From Oceaniferula marina (GTDB lineage: Bacteria; Verrucomicrobiota; Verrucomicrobiia; Verrucomicrobiales; Akkermansiaceae): a stretch of 64,000 bases of DNA. A model generated the notes under the pieces. The model had not been told where the DNA came from. It did no database searches and saw only the letters and a program-made list of their open reading frames with translations. Numbering within the stretch: position 1 is the first letter of the stretch; each line of letters opens with the position of its first letter. Shown piece by piece: positions 1 to 8,734 of the stretch. Both the position numbers and the translations under genes were made by a program. The stretch is from contig NZ_JACBAZ010000007.1 of the NCBI RefSeq assembly GCF_013391475.1, positions 62,001 through 126,000 of the forward strand. Direction: 5' to 3'.

Positions 1-66
1 TTTAAACCTCATTTAATTATATTAGTTTTTCAAATGAATCGACAGACGATTTGTTAATTTGGAGCC

Positions 67-151
67 ATGATCCAAATATATGATCCAAATATCGACCCCG
101 CTATCTATACAACCCATACAACCTATTCAACCTATTCAACCTATTCAAACA
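67..151 (+). repeat. Short tandem duplications at the sulfatase 5' end
   Basis: A 13-bp unit, ATGATCCAAATAT, is directly duplicated at 67-79 and 80-92, so two ATGs stand 13 bp apart in different frames. From about 106 to 150 a 9-bp unit close to CCTATTCAA repeats about five times. In the frame that starts at 80 it encodes repeated Pro-Ile-Gln. Both repeats are prone to slippage and lie just upstream of the favoured start at 152. Confidence 0.7.
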
Positions 152-1843
152 ATGAAACAGAAACCAATAAAAACATGGAGTCAACTTGGCCTTATGGCCC
201 TGTTTGCTGGAACCTTACCTGCGACAGCAGCTGAATTAATTCACGATGCTGATCATTATATTCTCAAGGCTCAGCATGGTGAGCAGTGGGCGAAGGATGA
301 TGCCGCTGTGAATGCCAGGCTCGAGGAATTTAAAAAGAAAAACGGTGGGAAATCACCGAACATTCTTTATATTCTGATTGATGACATGGGCTATGGTGAC
401 ATGGGCATCCCGGAACTGAATGGTCTGCGGGGTTATGAGACGCCTAATGTGAACAAGTTTTCGGACGAGTCGATGCGTCTCAACCGGATGTATACCGAGC
501 CTTCCTGCACGCCTACTCGCTGTGCCTTTATGACCGGTCGTCAGCCTCATCGCTACAACATGGGGGATACGGCGGTCGATATTGCCGGCTTTGGACTTCC
601 CGCCAAGGAAAAAACCTTGCCCGAGGTACTCTCAGAAGCGGGTTACAATACCACACACATTGGTAAATGGCATATGGGCGATATCAAAGAGTCTTGGCCT
701 CACAACCAAGGCTTTGATTATGCTGCATTTCCGATTCACCAGCAAGGGCAGTTGACGGTTTTCAACGATGATGCCGCCAAGGAAGGTGTGGCTGTCTCAA
801 TTGGGCCAGGTCAGTATAATGATCGATTCACCAAGGACAAATGGTTCCGTCCTAATCCTGCTGCGATGGTGGTGGGCTGTGAAGCCACCAAAGGCGGTAC
901 CGTGCGCGAAGTGCACATGAAGCCGGGTGAACGCTGGACAGAAAAGAAATACGAGGAAATGAATCAACGCTATCAAGACCAGACGCTTGAACACCTGCGT
1001 AAGCTTGCCAAGCAGGATAAACCTTTCTTCTTGCAGTACTGGCCGCTGATTCCGCTCTCCAACCCTCGTGCCACCACGGATAACTACACCACTCCAAACG
1101 GCGGCACCTATGTTGAGAAAATGAAGAAGCTTGATGGTTGGATCGGTGATATCCTCGAGGAAGTCGATAAGCTTAAACTCGCTGAAAATACGATCGTTGT
1201 GATCATGGGTGACAATGGTCACTTTACTAAATACTCACCTGGGAGTGGCTACACGGCCATGATTTTCAAAGGTGGAAAAGCTGACACCACCGAAGGCGGT
1301 GTCCGTGTCGATGCCTTTGTCCGCTGGCCTGGCATGATTGAGAAAGATTCCATTGTGAATGACATTGTTCACGTGGCTGACCTTTACACCACACTTTCTG
1401 TGCTGGCAGGTGCCAAAGACAAGCTTCCTACCGATCGTTTGATCGATGGTGTTGACCAGTCTGCACTTCTGCTCGAAGGCGAAACCAAAGGGCGCCGTGA
1501 CACGGTCTTTATTTATTCGGGACCCAAAATGGAAGCTGTGGTGAAAGAGCATATCAAACTCAAGGTTCCCGGACCGGGAGAAAACCCGATTGGTGCCAAG
1601 TTCTATGACTTGCAGCGTGATACCCGTGAGGAATATCCAGTGTCCACGGAGATCGGTGCTTGGGGTGGAGCCGAAATGGTGCGTGTGATTCAGCGTCACA
1701 TGGTCATGAAGAAAAAGTATCCTGATACAGATGCTGACCGCGGTCTTCCTTATGATGGGATTGAAAACCTTCGCCCGGAAACCAAGGCTGCAGTGCAGGC
1801 CTTCCTGATTAAGAATAAGATACTGCTCGAGCAGAAGAAATAA
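152..1843 (+). CDS. Exported formylglycine-dependent sulfatase (arylsulfatase type)
   Basis: A sulfatase of the alkaline-phosphatase superfamily that would hydrolyse sulfate esters outside the cytoplasm. Visible motifs, numbered from the ATG at 152: the metal-binding DD pair at 77-78 (LIDDMGYGD), the sulfatase signature C-T-P-T-R with Cys119 as the residue converted to formylglycine, GKWH at 171-174 and DNG at 354-356. The length, 563 residues, is normal for the family. The frame is open from an ATG at 80, but that would add a (Pro-Ile-Gln)n stretch before a good signal peptide (MKQKPIKTWSQLGL to ATAA), so I favour 152. The lipoprotein gene follows directly, its frame overlapping this stop codon as TAATG. 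The substrate cannot be read from sequence alone. Confidence 0.88.
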   Translation: MKQKPIKTWSQLGLMALFAGTLPATAAELIHDADHYILKAQHGEQWAKDDAAVNARLEEFKKKNGGKSPNILYILIDDMGYGDMGIPELNGLRGYETPNVNKFSDESMRLNRMYTEPSCTPTRCAFMTGRQPHRYNMGDTAVDIAGFGLPAKEKTLPEVLSEAGYNTTHIGKWHMGDIKESWPHNQGFDYAAFPIHQQGQLTVFNDDAAKEGVAVSIGPGQYNDRFTKDKWFRPNPAAMVVGCEATKGGTVREVHMKPGERWTEKKYEEMNQRYQDQTLEHLRKLAKQDKPFFLQYWPLIPLSNPRATTDNYTTPNGGTYVEKMKKLDGWIGDILEEVDKLKLAENTIVVIMGDNGHFTKYSPGSGYTAMIFKGGKADTTEGGVRVDAFVRWPGMIEKDSIVNDIVHVADLYTTLSVLAGAKDKLPTDRLIDGVDQSALLLEGETKGRRDTVFIYSGPKMEAVVKEHIKLKVPGPGENPIGAKFYDLQRDTREEYPVSTEIGAWGGAEMVRVIQRHMVMKKKYPDTDADRGLPYDGIENLRPETKAAVQAFLIKNKILLEQKK

Positions 1844-1878
1844 TGGCGAGATCGGAACCCCTTAGTCAACCTTATCTA

Positions 1879-2538
1879 ATGAAATTGAAGAGCTTAACAA
1901 GTCTGGGGGCAGCAGCAATGGCCCTGCTCCTTTCGTCCTGTGGTAATCAGTCTCCATCCGGATTCTTGAGTAACTATAATCAACTGTCACCAGGAGGGAA
2001 TGCCTATGGCGCCAAGATGTCGTATACCAAACCCAATATGGATTTTGCAAAATACGACAGTGTCATCATTGATCCTGTGACCTTCATTTTACCTACGGAT
2101 AGTAAGTTGACCGAGGCTGATCGTCAGCGGTTGAGCTATGCCATGAGGCAGGCGATTACCCGTGAGCTATCGAAGGACTACAAGTTGGTCTCCACTCCCG
2201 GTCCTACCACCATGCGCTTTCGTGGTGCCGTCACGGAGTTGATTCCGGCCAACCGTCCGGCGAACGTGATTACGTCGGTCGTTCCCGTCTCCCGGGTTGT
2301 TGCAGAAGCCCAGCAAATGACGACGGGGATTTCGATGTTCTCGTCCCGTGGTTCAGGTGAAATGGAAATTCTGGACTCTGTGTCGGGAGAGCGATTGGTT
2401 GCTCTGGCTGATACGCGTTATGCTCGAAAAGCAGCAAGCTCCTCTGCCACCAGTTGGGGGCAGATCGAAGAGGCCATGGGAAATGCTGCCGCCGACGTGC
2501 GAAAGGGGTTGGCTAAGCTTCGTGCCCGAAAGCCATAG
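1879..2538 (+). CDS. Lipoprotein, DUF3313-like
   Basis: A 219-residue predicted lipoprotein. From the ATG at 1879 there is a basic N-terminus, a hydrophobic stretch and a lipobox L-S-S-C with Cys21 as the lipidated residue. The mature part carries features I associate with DUF3313 (a segment like FAKYDSVIIDPV, then a conserved helix with LSYAMRQAITREL and a long C-terminal helix). The frame also opens at an ATG at 1843 that overlaps the sulfatase stop as TAATG, which would allow translational coupling, but the signal peptide fits 1879 better. It probably shares a transcript with the sulfatase and a terminator follows at 2579. Its function is unknown. Confidence 0.7.
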   Translation: MKLKSLTSLGAAAMALLLSSCGNQSPSGFLSNYNQLSPGGNAYGAKMSYTKPNMDFAKYDSVIIDPVTFILPTDSKLTEADRQRLSYAMRQAITRELSKDYKLVSTPGPTTMRFRGAVTELIPANRPANVITSVVPVSRVVAEAQQMTTGISMFSSRGSGEMEILDSVSGERLVALADTRYARKAASSSATSWGQIEEAMGNAAADVRKGLAKLRARKP

Positions 2539-2578
2539 TCGATTACTATCTACGATCGGAATAGATATAATTGTACCA

Positions 2579-2610
2579 ACGCCCTTGGCTGATAAAGTCA
2601 GGGGCGTTTT
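2579..2610 (+). terminator. Rho-independent terminator after the lipoprotein gene
   Basis: A 12-bp imperfect stem (ACGCCCTTGGCT pairing with AGTCAGGGGCGT, including G-T wobbles) closes a short GATAA loop and is followed by TTTT. Confidence 0.75.
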
Positions 2611-2696
2611 GTTAGTGATGTGGTAGCTGCGGAGAGTAGGGTAGGTTTTTAAACTGCCGGTGACTTTGGAGGTAGGGCAGAGGGGGGTAGCTTGTC

Positions 2697-3094
2697 GATG
2701 GAGTGGTTGATAGAAAATTATCGGGCAAGGGGGGGGTGGGTTGTCGACAGGTTGAAAACCTGTCCTACTTTGAAGTGCTGACCGTAGGATTCTCGCTTTC
2801 CGATGGAGTGGTTGATAGAAGATTATCGGGCAAGGGGGGGTAGCTCGGGTTGTCGACAGGTTGAAAACCTGTCCTACTTTGAAGTGCTGACCGTAGGATT
2901 CTCGCTTTCGATGGAGTGGTTGATAGAAGATTATCGGGCAAGGGGGGGTAGCTCGGGTTGTCGACAGGTTGAAAACCTGTCCTACTTTGAAGTGCTGACC
3001 GTAGGATTCTCGCTTTCGATGGAGTGGTTGATAGAAAATTATCGAGCAAGGGGGGCGGGTTGTCGACAGGTTGAAAACCTGTCCTACTTTGAAG
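2697..3094. repeat. Tandem array of four about 105-bp palindrome-containing units
   Basis: Four copies of one unit begin at 2697, 2802, 2910 and 3018 (spacings 105, 108, 108); the last is truncated after about 77 bp. Each copy contains the perfect inverted repeat GACAGGTT-gaa-AACCTGTC, then CCTACTTTGAAGT; copies 1-3 continue with a conserved segment ending in TTCTCGCTTTC. The units are nearly identical and differ mainly in G-tract length and in a short TAGCTCG insertion. Open frames across the array (for example ones reading RQVENLSY or GQVFNLSTT) come from the repeat and are not genes. This is a REP-like intergenic element that has been tandemly amplified. Confidence 0.85.
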
Positions 3095-3332
3095 TTTCCC
3101 AATCCGGCTCTGGGACTCGTCCTTTCCCGTTGCTCACTCTACGCAGAAACCATCGGTCAATAGAGAAACGAACTGACCGTTAAGACAAGCAGCGTGATCG
3201 GTGCTAGATCGAACAGTTTCAGCCATTCGATTGCATCATTTTTCATCATCCTGACGACTCTTGTTGTAGGAAACTCAAGCGGTCGCGGAAGAGATTCTGT
3301 GGCGGCTTTTTCTTATGCCAATAGAGATGGGG
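3095..3332. other. Intergenic stretch with no feature seen
   Basis: Between the last repeat unit and the end of the XylR-like gene I see no open frame with coding character, no strong hairpin with a T-tract and no further repeat copy. Confidence 0.5.
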
Positions 3333-4508
3333 CTATTCGTTTCTGATTTGTCCTGGAGTTTTTCCTGTTTGCCTTTTGATATACCGACATATCTCGTCAG
3401 GTCCGGCAAAGGAGTGATCAATGGCGATGGTTTCCAGCGTATCCTCGCTTTCCCGTAGTTTTTTAATGACCGCTTGCGAGCGAAGGCGCTCGATTTCCTT
3501 TTTGGGGCTGTGTCCCAGTGTCTTGATGAAGCGGACCCTCAGACCTTCACGTGATATTCCCATCGTGGTGCACAGTTCTGAAACCGAGACGGGCCGCTTC
3601 GGCGTCTCTTGCCGCAGAAATTGAAGAGCGTTGGAAACCAGGGCGTCGTCGAGGTGCACATGGCGGGTTGATTCCCTGGCCACAACAGCTCCCGGAGCCA
3701 GGGTGATCCAATGGTCAGGCGGGACATTTTCACCACGCATTAATGCGTTTAACAGCTTGGCGGCTGCGAAGCCTATTTTGCGGCCGGGGTAGGGGATACT
3801 ACTCAGGGGAGGAGTTGTGGTGTGGCAAAAAATGATATCGTCGGAAATGCCTAACAATGCGATTTCCTCCGGGCATTTGATGTTTAGTTTTTGTAGTAGT
3901 CTGGATGTCCAGACTCCGGCAATGTCATCCTTGAGGAAGAGCCCGCATGGTCTGGGGAGATTGAGGAGTTGTTCACGGATGCATTGGTCGATTTGTGTAG
4001 GGCGCGTTTTAATGGGGTAGCGGCTAACCGGGACCTTAATCACGCTAAAGTTGCCACCGTTTGATACGACGCTTTCCCGGAAACTCTCAAGCCGCATCCT
4101 GGAGTATTCTCGAGAGGATTCATGCATGTAGGCAAAATTTTTCAGGCCTAGATTGGCCAGATGCTCATAGGCGAGCTGTCCGAGTGCTTGGTTGTCAACG
4201 GTCACCCGGGGGAAAACAATCGAGTTCCTGGGCGTTTCTACACTCAGATTGACAACGTTGATGCCAGCCTTTTGCCAGGCCCTTGCCTCAGCCGCAGTAT
4301 AGCGGTAGACAAGGAGACCGTCGCCCTTCCAGTTTTTTCCAATGGGATAGGGCGGGATGTCTCCACCCGTCGGTTGGTCAAAATGAAGCTTCATCGCTGA
4401 ACCTGTGCGCTGAAAATCCAGAAAACCTTCAAATAACCTTGAAGCGTAGCCTGAAATCCAGTCGGGCAGACGCACACCGACCCTGAACCTTGTTGAAGTG
4501 GCTTCCAT
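3333..4508 (-). CDS. XylR-like hybrid regulator: sugar-binding domain plus AraC-type HTH
   Basis: A 391-residue transcriptional regulator. Roughly residues 8-270 resemble a periplasmic-binding-protein-like ligand domain of LacI/GalR type (GDGLLVYRYT, FPRVTVDNQALGQLAYEHL, GLFLKDDIAG, LLGISDDIIFC, PPLSSIPYPGRKIG). The last 100 residues form an AraC-type double helix-turn-helix ending GPDEICRYIKRQTGKTPGQIR. This arrangement is that of E. coli XylR and of many Verrucomicrobial sugar regulators. I chose the ATG at 4508 because the ligand domain begins directly after it; an upstream ATG at 4565 would add 19 residues of unrelated character. It is transcribed away from the PEP-CTERM gene at 4629, with a short shared control region. 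No sugar-utilisation gene lies next to it, so the ligand is unknown. Confidence 0.85.
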   Translation of the reverse strand: MEATSTRFRVGVRLPDWISGYASRLFEGFLDFQRTGSAMKLHFDQPTGGDIPPYPIGKNWKGDGLLVYRYTAAEARAWQKAGINVVNLSVETPRNSIVFPRVTVDNQALGQLAYEHLANLGLKNFAYMHESSREYSRMRLESFRESVVSNGGNFSVIKVPVSRYPIKTRPTQIDQCIREQLLNLPRPCGLFLKDDIAGVWTSRLLQKLNIKCPEEIALLGISDDIIFCHTTTPPLSSIPYPGRKIGFAAAKLLNALMRGENVPPDHWITLAPGAVVARESTRHVHLDDALVSNALQFLRQETPKRPVSVSELCTTMGISREGLRVRFIKTLGHSPKKEIERLRSQAVIKKLRESEDTLETIAIDHSFAGPDEICRYIKRQTGKTPGQIRNE

Positions 4509-4564
4509 GGAGCCGTATTCTAAATGAATTTGTAAAAATGCCAATAAGTATTGTATTAATGCCA

Positions 4565-4594
4565 TTGAAGTTTGAAGTAAGGACTGTGTATTCT
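4565..4594 (+). promoter_or_regulatory. Possible sigma-70-type promoter for the PEP-CTERM gene
   Basis: TTGAAG at 4565-4570 and TATTCT at 4589-4594 are separated by 18 bp and lie 34 bp before the ATG at 4629, inside the region between two divergent genes. Confidence 0.35.
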
Positions 4595-4628
4595 TTGATC
4601 TCAGCAGTTCAAAAGTACAAACTAAAAT

Positions 4629-5291
4629 ATGAAAAATACAATTAATAGAGCTCTAATAGGGACGGCTACAGCCAGCATTTTTCTGTCAGCTTCAGCATCG
4701 GCAGCCTCATCGTTGATGTTCAACTACAGTCAGCAATCTGGTAATAACATCGGAGCGCCGGGTGACGTTGGCGTTGAAGCTCTCGTTAACGTTACAGGTA
4801 ATGCTGGCACGCAAACAGGAAGCCTAGATGGTGTAGGTTACTCCATGACCCATGGTGATTATTGGCAACAAGGCTTTGGTGGCCTTGGTGACCCTTACAT
4901 TGCTGTGCTAGAGAATAACGTTACTATTGCTTTCGATAGTCTAGATGGCTGGCTTCTTAGTAATAGTGCAACAGCTTATGAAGTTACCGTGTATTACTCA
5001 GGAAATCCAAATAATGGAGGGCAGGCTGCCTACATTGGAACACCTTCTTCTGTAAGTATTGGTGGAAATACTGAGACGATCACTGTAGTTACAGATGGTG
5101 GAGGCACTGAGCGTTGGAGTGGTCTTGGTGCGACCCATACGTTTTCATCAGACACATTGACGATTACAGATACGGCAACAGCCTATCAGGCAGGTATTTC
5201 TGCTATTCGCATTGTAGCCGTCCCCGAGCCTTCCAGTGCTGCGCTACTCGGATTGGGTGGGGTTTCATTGATGCTTCGCCGCCGTAAGTAA
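4629..5291 (+). CDS. PEP-CTERM anchored exported protein
   Basis: A 220-residue exported protein of unknown function. It begins with a signal peptide (to about residue 26, ending ASASAA) and ends with a PEP-CTERM sorting signal: VPEPSS at about 198-203, a hydrophobic segment and the terminal RRRK. In organisms with an exosortase such proteins are processed at the PEP motif and delivered to the envelope or matrix. The body is rich in Gly, Ser and Thr, predicted beta and acid-leaning. The neighbouring regulator may control it, but that is only inferred from divergent placement. A terminator follows at 5318. Confidence 0.85.
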   Translation: MKNTINRALIGTATASIFLSASASAASSLMFNYSQQSGNNIGAPGDVGVEALVNVTGNAGTQTGSLDGVGYSMTHGDYWQQGFGGLGDPYIAVLENNVTIAFDSLDGWLLSNSATAYEVTVYYSGNPNNGGQAAYIGTPSSVSIGGNTETITVVTDGGGTERWSGLGATHTFSSDTLTITDTATAYQAGISAIRIVAVPEPSSAALLGLGGVSLMLRRRK

Positions 5292-5317
5292 GGCTCTCTT
5301 CTCGCTTTTTATTTTCA

Positions 5318-5349
5318 CCCCCTTTCCTCAAAGGGAAGGGGTTTTTTTG
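5318..5349 (+). terminator. Rho-independent terminator after the PEP-CTERM gene
   Basis: The stem CCCCTTTCC pairs with GGGAAGGGG (one wobble) around a TCAAA loop and is followed by seven Ts. Confidence 0.85.
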
Positions 5350-5381
5350 TGTCTGTTGTTCAATTTATTACTCAAGTTATT

Positions 5382-8300
5382 ATGAAAAGATGTGCCCGAA
5401 TTCTCTCACTGACATGGTTGTTATTTTCTGTTCCGATTCAGGTCGCCTTAGCTGAAACGCCATTTAAGTTTGTGATTTTCGGTGATACCCAGAATTATAC
5501 AAGGGCGTCACAGGCGGGGGCACCTGATCTATTCACGATCCAAACAAAATGGGTGAAAAATAATGCCGTGAGTGAAAATATTGTATTTCTCACTCATGTG
5601 GGAGATGTCATTTTGAATAGCTCAAGTCTATGGCCACAAGCATCACAAGCGATGAATGAGATTGATGGTGTTGTCCCATATGGTGTGACTTTTGGGAACC
5701 ATGACGGAGGCTCTCCTGGGGCATTTGGATCTTCTCGATACCAAGGCAAGGCATGGTATCTCGGCGCGAGTTCGAATGATTTGGCGCATGCCCAGAAGTT
5801 CACAGCAGAGGGCACAACCTATATCCATATCAACCTGCCACATAGCCCAAAGGCGACAGAGCTCACGTGGGCGCAGGGGATCATCGATGCTCATCCAGAT
5901 AAACCAACGATCATCACCACACACGGGTACATGGCCGACAATGGGGTTGGTCGTGATGCAAACGGCAATACCATCTGGAATACCCTGATTGAGCCTAACG
6001 AAGAAGTGTTTATGGTCTTTTGTGGGCACGATTGGGTATCGCGGCATGAGATAGCCACCACGACTTCAGGGCGTAAAGTGCTGCAGGTGATGGTGAATTA
6101 CCAGGAGATCATCAACGGGGGGCAGGGCTGGTTTCAGTGGGCGGAATTCGACCCCGACCAGGGAGAAATCCGTTTTAAAACCTATTCGCCGTTTTTAGAT
6201 CTCTACCGCACGGATGTTTCGAGTCAATTTACGATCTCCGCAACGTTTGGGACTGGGACGATCGTGCTCAATGGCGAGACCGGCTACAGCAAAGCCTCTT
6301 GGAATGGAGGGGGGGGTGACGCCAACTGGCAAACCATCGCCAACTGGGAAGGACAAGCACCCGTCGCTGGTGAGGTGCTTGAATTTAAGGGCACCACCCA
6401 AAAAGTATCGGTCAACGATTTTCCGGCAGGGACGAGTTTTGGTGGTATTGTCTTCCCTCCTGGTAAATTTTCCGCCGGCTATCAGTTTAGTGGAAATGCC
6501 ATCACGCTCACTGGCGATATTGTCAACATGGGAGGCTATGGGCCAGATATCCCTCAAACCGGCCCCACGGTGAACCTGCCGATCACGTTGGTAGGTGAAC
6601 GGCAGGTGAATACCGGAGATTGGGATATGACCATCAATGGGGTTCTCAGTGGTTCAGGTTCACTCACCAAGACGCACGGGCGTGATTACATCCATGGAGC
6701 TTATGATGGAGGAGTCCACCTTGGTGATTTGTATTTAACGGCTCTGAACACCTACACGGGGGCGACCAGAGTAACTGGTGGTGCGCTGTTGCTTGTTGAT
6801 GCTTCAAAGTCGAACCTGATTCCTGATTCTTCGGGGATTCACATCTACCACAATGCGGTTTTGCATGTAAAAGGCTTGAAGGATGAAACTTTGAAACTTG
6901 CAGCCGGGCAGACCTTGAGAGGAAGCGGTAAGGTTATGGGAAATACCCACGTACCTTCCGGGGCAAGTATTGCTCCGGGGCATGCTGCGCCCGGCACCTT
7001 GTTCCAGTTAGGTGATGTTACGATGGAGTCAGGCTCGGCATTGAATATTCGCTTTGGGGGCTCGGAGGTCGGTGACTATGATCAACTGAATGTTGCCGGC
7101 GCGTTAACTCTTGGTGGTGCCACACTCAACCTGAGCTCGCACGCCGCTTATACGGTGAGTGTGGGGGATACCTATATGCTGATTGAGAATGATGAGGTGG
7201 ATGCTGTGACTCAACAAGTGGTGAGCGGGCTGGGGTCTCATTTGGCTGCTGGGACGACGCTGCCGGAAGGGGCCATTGTATCGAATGATTTTCTCGGAAG
7301 CGGGCTGTCGGCTCAGATTTCCTACGTGGGAGGATCTGGCAATGATCTTGTGCTGAAGATCTTACCGGCCCCTGGGCCTCCTGAGTTCACTGCGAACCCT
7401 CTTGTTCGGGCTGATGCCGTTGTCGAGGTTCCATATCATGGGACTTTGGCTGAGTCAGCCCTTGATGGTGACGGCGATCCCATCGTCTATAGCAAGGTGG
7501 CGGGACCGGAATGGCTAAATGTGAATCCAGGAGGCTCCATATCAGGGACTCCAACAGCTTCTGATATGGGAGTGAATGAATTTACGGTCAAGGCAAGGGA
7601 CAGCCATGGGAATTCGGGGACTGCAACATTGAAGGTTTCGGTCGTGCCTAGTAAGTTGGTCGGAGTCTGGGAGTTTGAAAACCGTGAAGCCTTGGGAACC
7701 GCAACGGTAGGCAGCGATCTGTTACTCACCGGATCGATCGCGGCGATTGGTGGCCCTGGCGGAGCGGATGGGGGAGCTGCTGCTGTGGGGGTAGGTGAGT
7801 TTCTAACCGTGTTGAACCCTATTGGAGGCAACGGCACCGGAAACCGGACAAATGAATACACCTTGTTGCTGGATATTAAAATTCCGAGCCTCAGCCCTTG
7901 GATTGCCTTGTTCGATACCAGTGGTGGAGGTGATGCGGATTACTTTTATAGTTCCAGCCGCGGGCTTGGAGTCTCTTCCGAGGGGTATGTGGATGATCAT
8001 GATCCTCCGAATTCGATTTTGGCGGATACATGGCACCGAATGGTGATCAGTGTGGATCAGGGAGGTAGGAGAAGCACTTACGTGGACGGTGTTCTAGTTG
8101 GCAATCACAATGTTGGCATTGTTGACGCTGATCGTTGGAGTTTGGCGTCTTCCTTTACCTTGTTTTCGGATAATGGAGGTGGTGAAGAGGCTGTGATCCA
8201 TGTTTCAGGTGTTCGCTTGTTTAACCAAGCTTTGAATGCTGATGAAGTGGCTGGGCTGGGCGACATCAATGCGGCCGATACCGACGGCGACTGCATGATC

Positions 8301-8690
8301 GATACGATAGACACCGATGACGACAACGACGGCATGGAGGATAGCTGGGAGAACGCGCATTCGTTGAACCGTCTGGCTGATGATCGAGAGCTGGATGCCG
8401 ATGGTGACGGTTTTTCCAACTGGCAGGAATACGTTGCCGCGACCGATCCTCAGAGCATCTCGTCCATCCCCTATGTGGAAGTCTTGCCCGGACTTGAGGT
8501 CAGCGAATTCAGGCTGCAGTTTCCGACGTCCTCCAGTCGTTATTACGCCATTGAGCACAGTGAAACCATGCTTGCTGATAGCTGGAATCTGGTGAGCCGC
8601 ATCTTTTTAGGTTCGGGAGCTAAGGAGCTCATTCCCTTTTCGGTCCCCAGTGCCCGCGGTTTTTACCGGGTGGTTATTTTTTTGCCGTAA
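5382..8690 (+). CDS. Large exported metallophosphoesterase with autotransporter-type repeats, Ig-like, LamG-like and calcium-repeat regions
   Basis: A 1102-residue multidomain exported protein. After a signal peptide (ending VALA near residue 24) a calcineurin-like phosphoesterase domain covers about 27-280, with FVIFGDTQN, HVGDV, GNHDG, TTHGY and GHDW supplying the metal ligands. Next comes a beta-helical stretch with an autotransporter-associated repeat (NTYTGATRVTGGALLL), an Ig/cadherin-like module (GDPIVYSKVAGPEWL to TLKVSV), a LamG/concanavalin-like module, and a thrombospondin-type-3-like Asp-rich calcium segment (DTDGDCMIDTIDTDDDND). The C-terminus has no PEP-CTERM signal and no barrel. 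I took the ATG at 5382; the longer frame from 5349 lies in the upstream terminator. The substrate is unknown. Confidence 0.8.
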   Translation: MKRCARILSLTWLLFSVPIQVALAETPFKFVIFGDTQNYTRASQAGAPDLFTIQTKWVKNNAVSENIVFLTHVGDVILNSSSLWPQASQAMNEIDGVVPYGVTFGNHDGGSPGAFGSSRYQGKAWYLGASSNDLAHAQKFTAEGTTYIHINLPHSPKATELTWAQGIIDAHPDKPTIITTHGYMADNGVGRDANGNTIWNTLIEPNEEVFMVFCGHDWVSRHEIATTTSGRKVLQVMVNYQEIINGGQGWFQWAEFDPDQGEIRFKTYSPFLDLYRTDVSSQFTISATFGTGTIVLNGETGYSKASWNGGGGDANWQTIANWEGQAPVAGEVLEFKGTTQKVSVNDFPAGTSFGGIVFPPGKFSAGYQFSGNAITLTGDIVNMGGYGPDIPQTGPTVNLPITLVGERQVNTGDWDMTINGVLSGSGSLTKTHGRDYIHGAYDGGVHLGDLYLTALNTYTGATRVTGGALLLVDASKSNLIPDSSGIHIYHNAVLHVKGLKDETLKLAAGQTLRGSGKVMGNTHVPSGASIAPGHAAPGTLFQLGDVTMESGSALNIRFGGSEVGDYDQLNVAGALTLGGATLNLSSHAAYTVSVGDTYMLIENDEVDAVTQQVVSGLGSHLAAGTTLPEGAIVSNDFLGSGLSAQISYVGGSGNDLVLKILPAPGPPEFTANPLVRADAVVEVPYHGTLAESALDGDGDPIVYSKVAGPEWLNVNPGGSISGTPTASDMGVNEFTVKARDSHGNSGTATLKVSVVPSKLVGVWEFENREALGTATVGSDLLLTGSIAAIGGPGGADGGAAAVGVGEFLTVLNPIGGNGTGNRTNEYTLLLDIKIPSLSPWIALFDTSGGGDADYFYSSSRGLGVSSEGYVDDHDPPNSILADTWHRMVISVDQGGRRSTYVDGVLVGNHNVGIVDADRWSLASSFTLFSDNGGGEEAVIHVSGVRLFNQALNADEVAGLGDINAADTDGDCMIDTIDTDDDNDGMEDSWENAHSLNRLADDRELDADGDGFSNWQEYVAATDPQSISSIPYVEVLPGLEVSEFRLQFPTSSSRYYAIEHSETMLADSWNLVSRIFLGSGAKELIPFSVPSARGFYRVVIFLP

Positions 8691-8704
8691 CCGGTGTTGG
8701 GATT

Positions 8705-8721
8705 ATGGCTCTTTGAGCCAT
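8705..8721. terminator. Perfect hairpin between convergent genes
   Basis: ATGGCTC-TTT-GAGCCAT forms a perfect 7-bp stem in the 44-bp gap between two converging genes. There is no clear T-tract on either side, so termination is an inference from position. Confidence 0.4.
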
Positions 8722-8734
8722 TGGCCAAATGGGA

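Noticed and set aside
2697-3094. Array considered as CRISPR
   Set aside because: Units are nearly identical along their full 105-108 bp with no unique spacers and no cas genes in the window.
2353-3102. 249-codon minus-strand frame with repeated QVFNLSTT
   Set aside because: Produced by the noncoding tandem repeat; repeat-derived frames of this kind are false genes.
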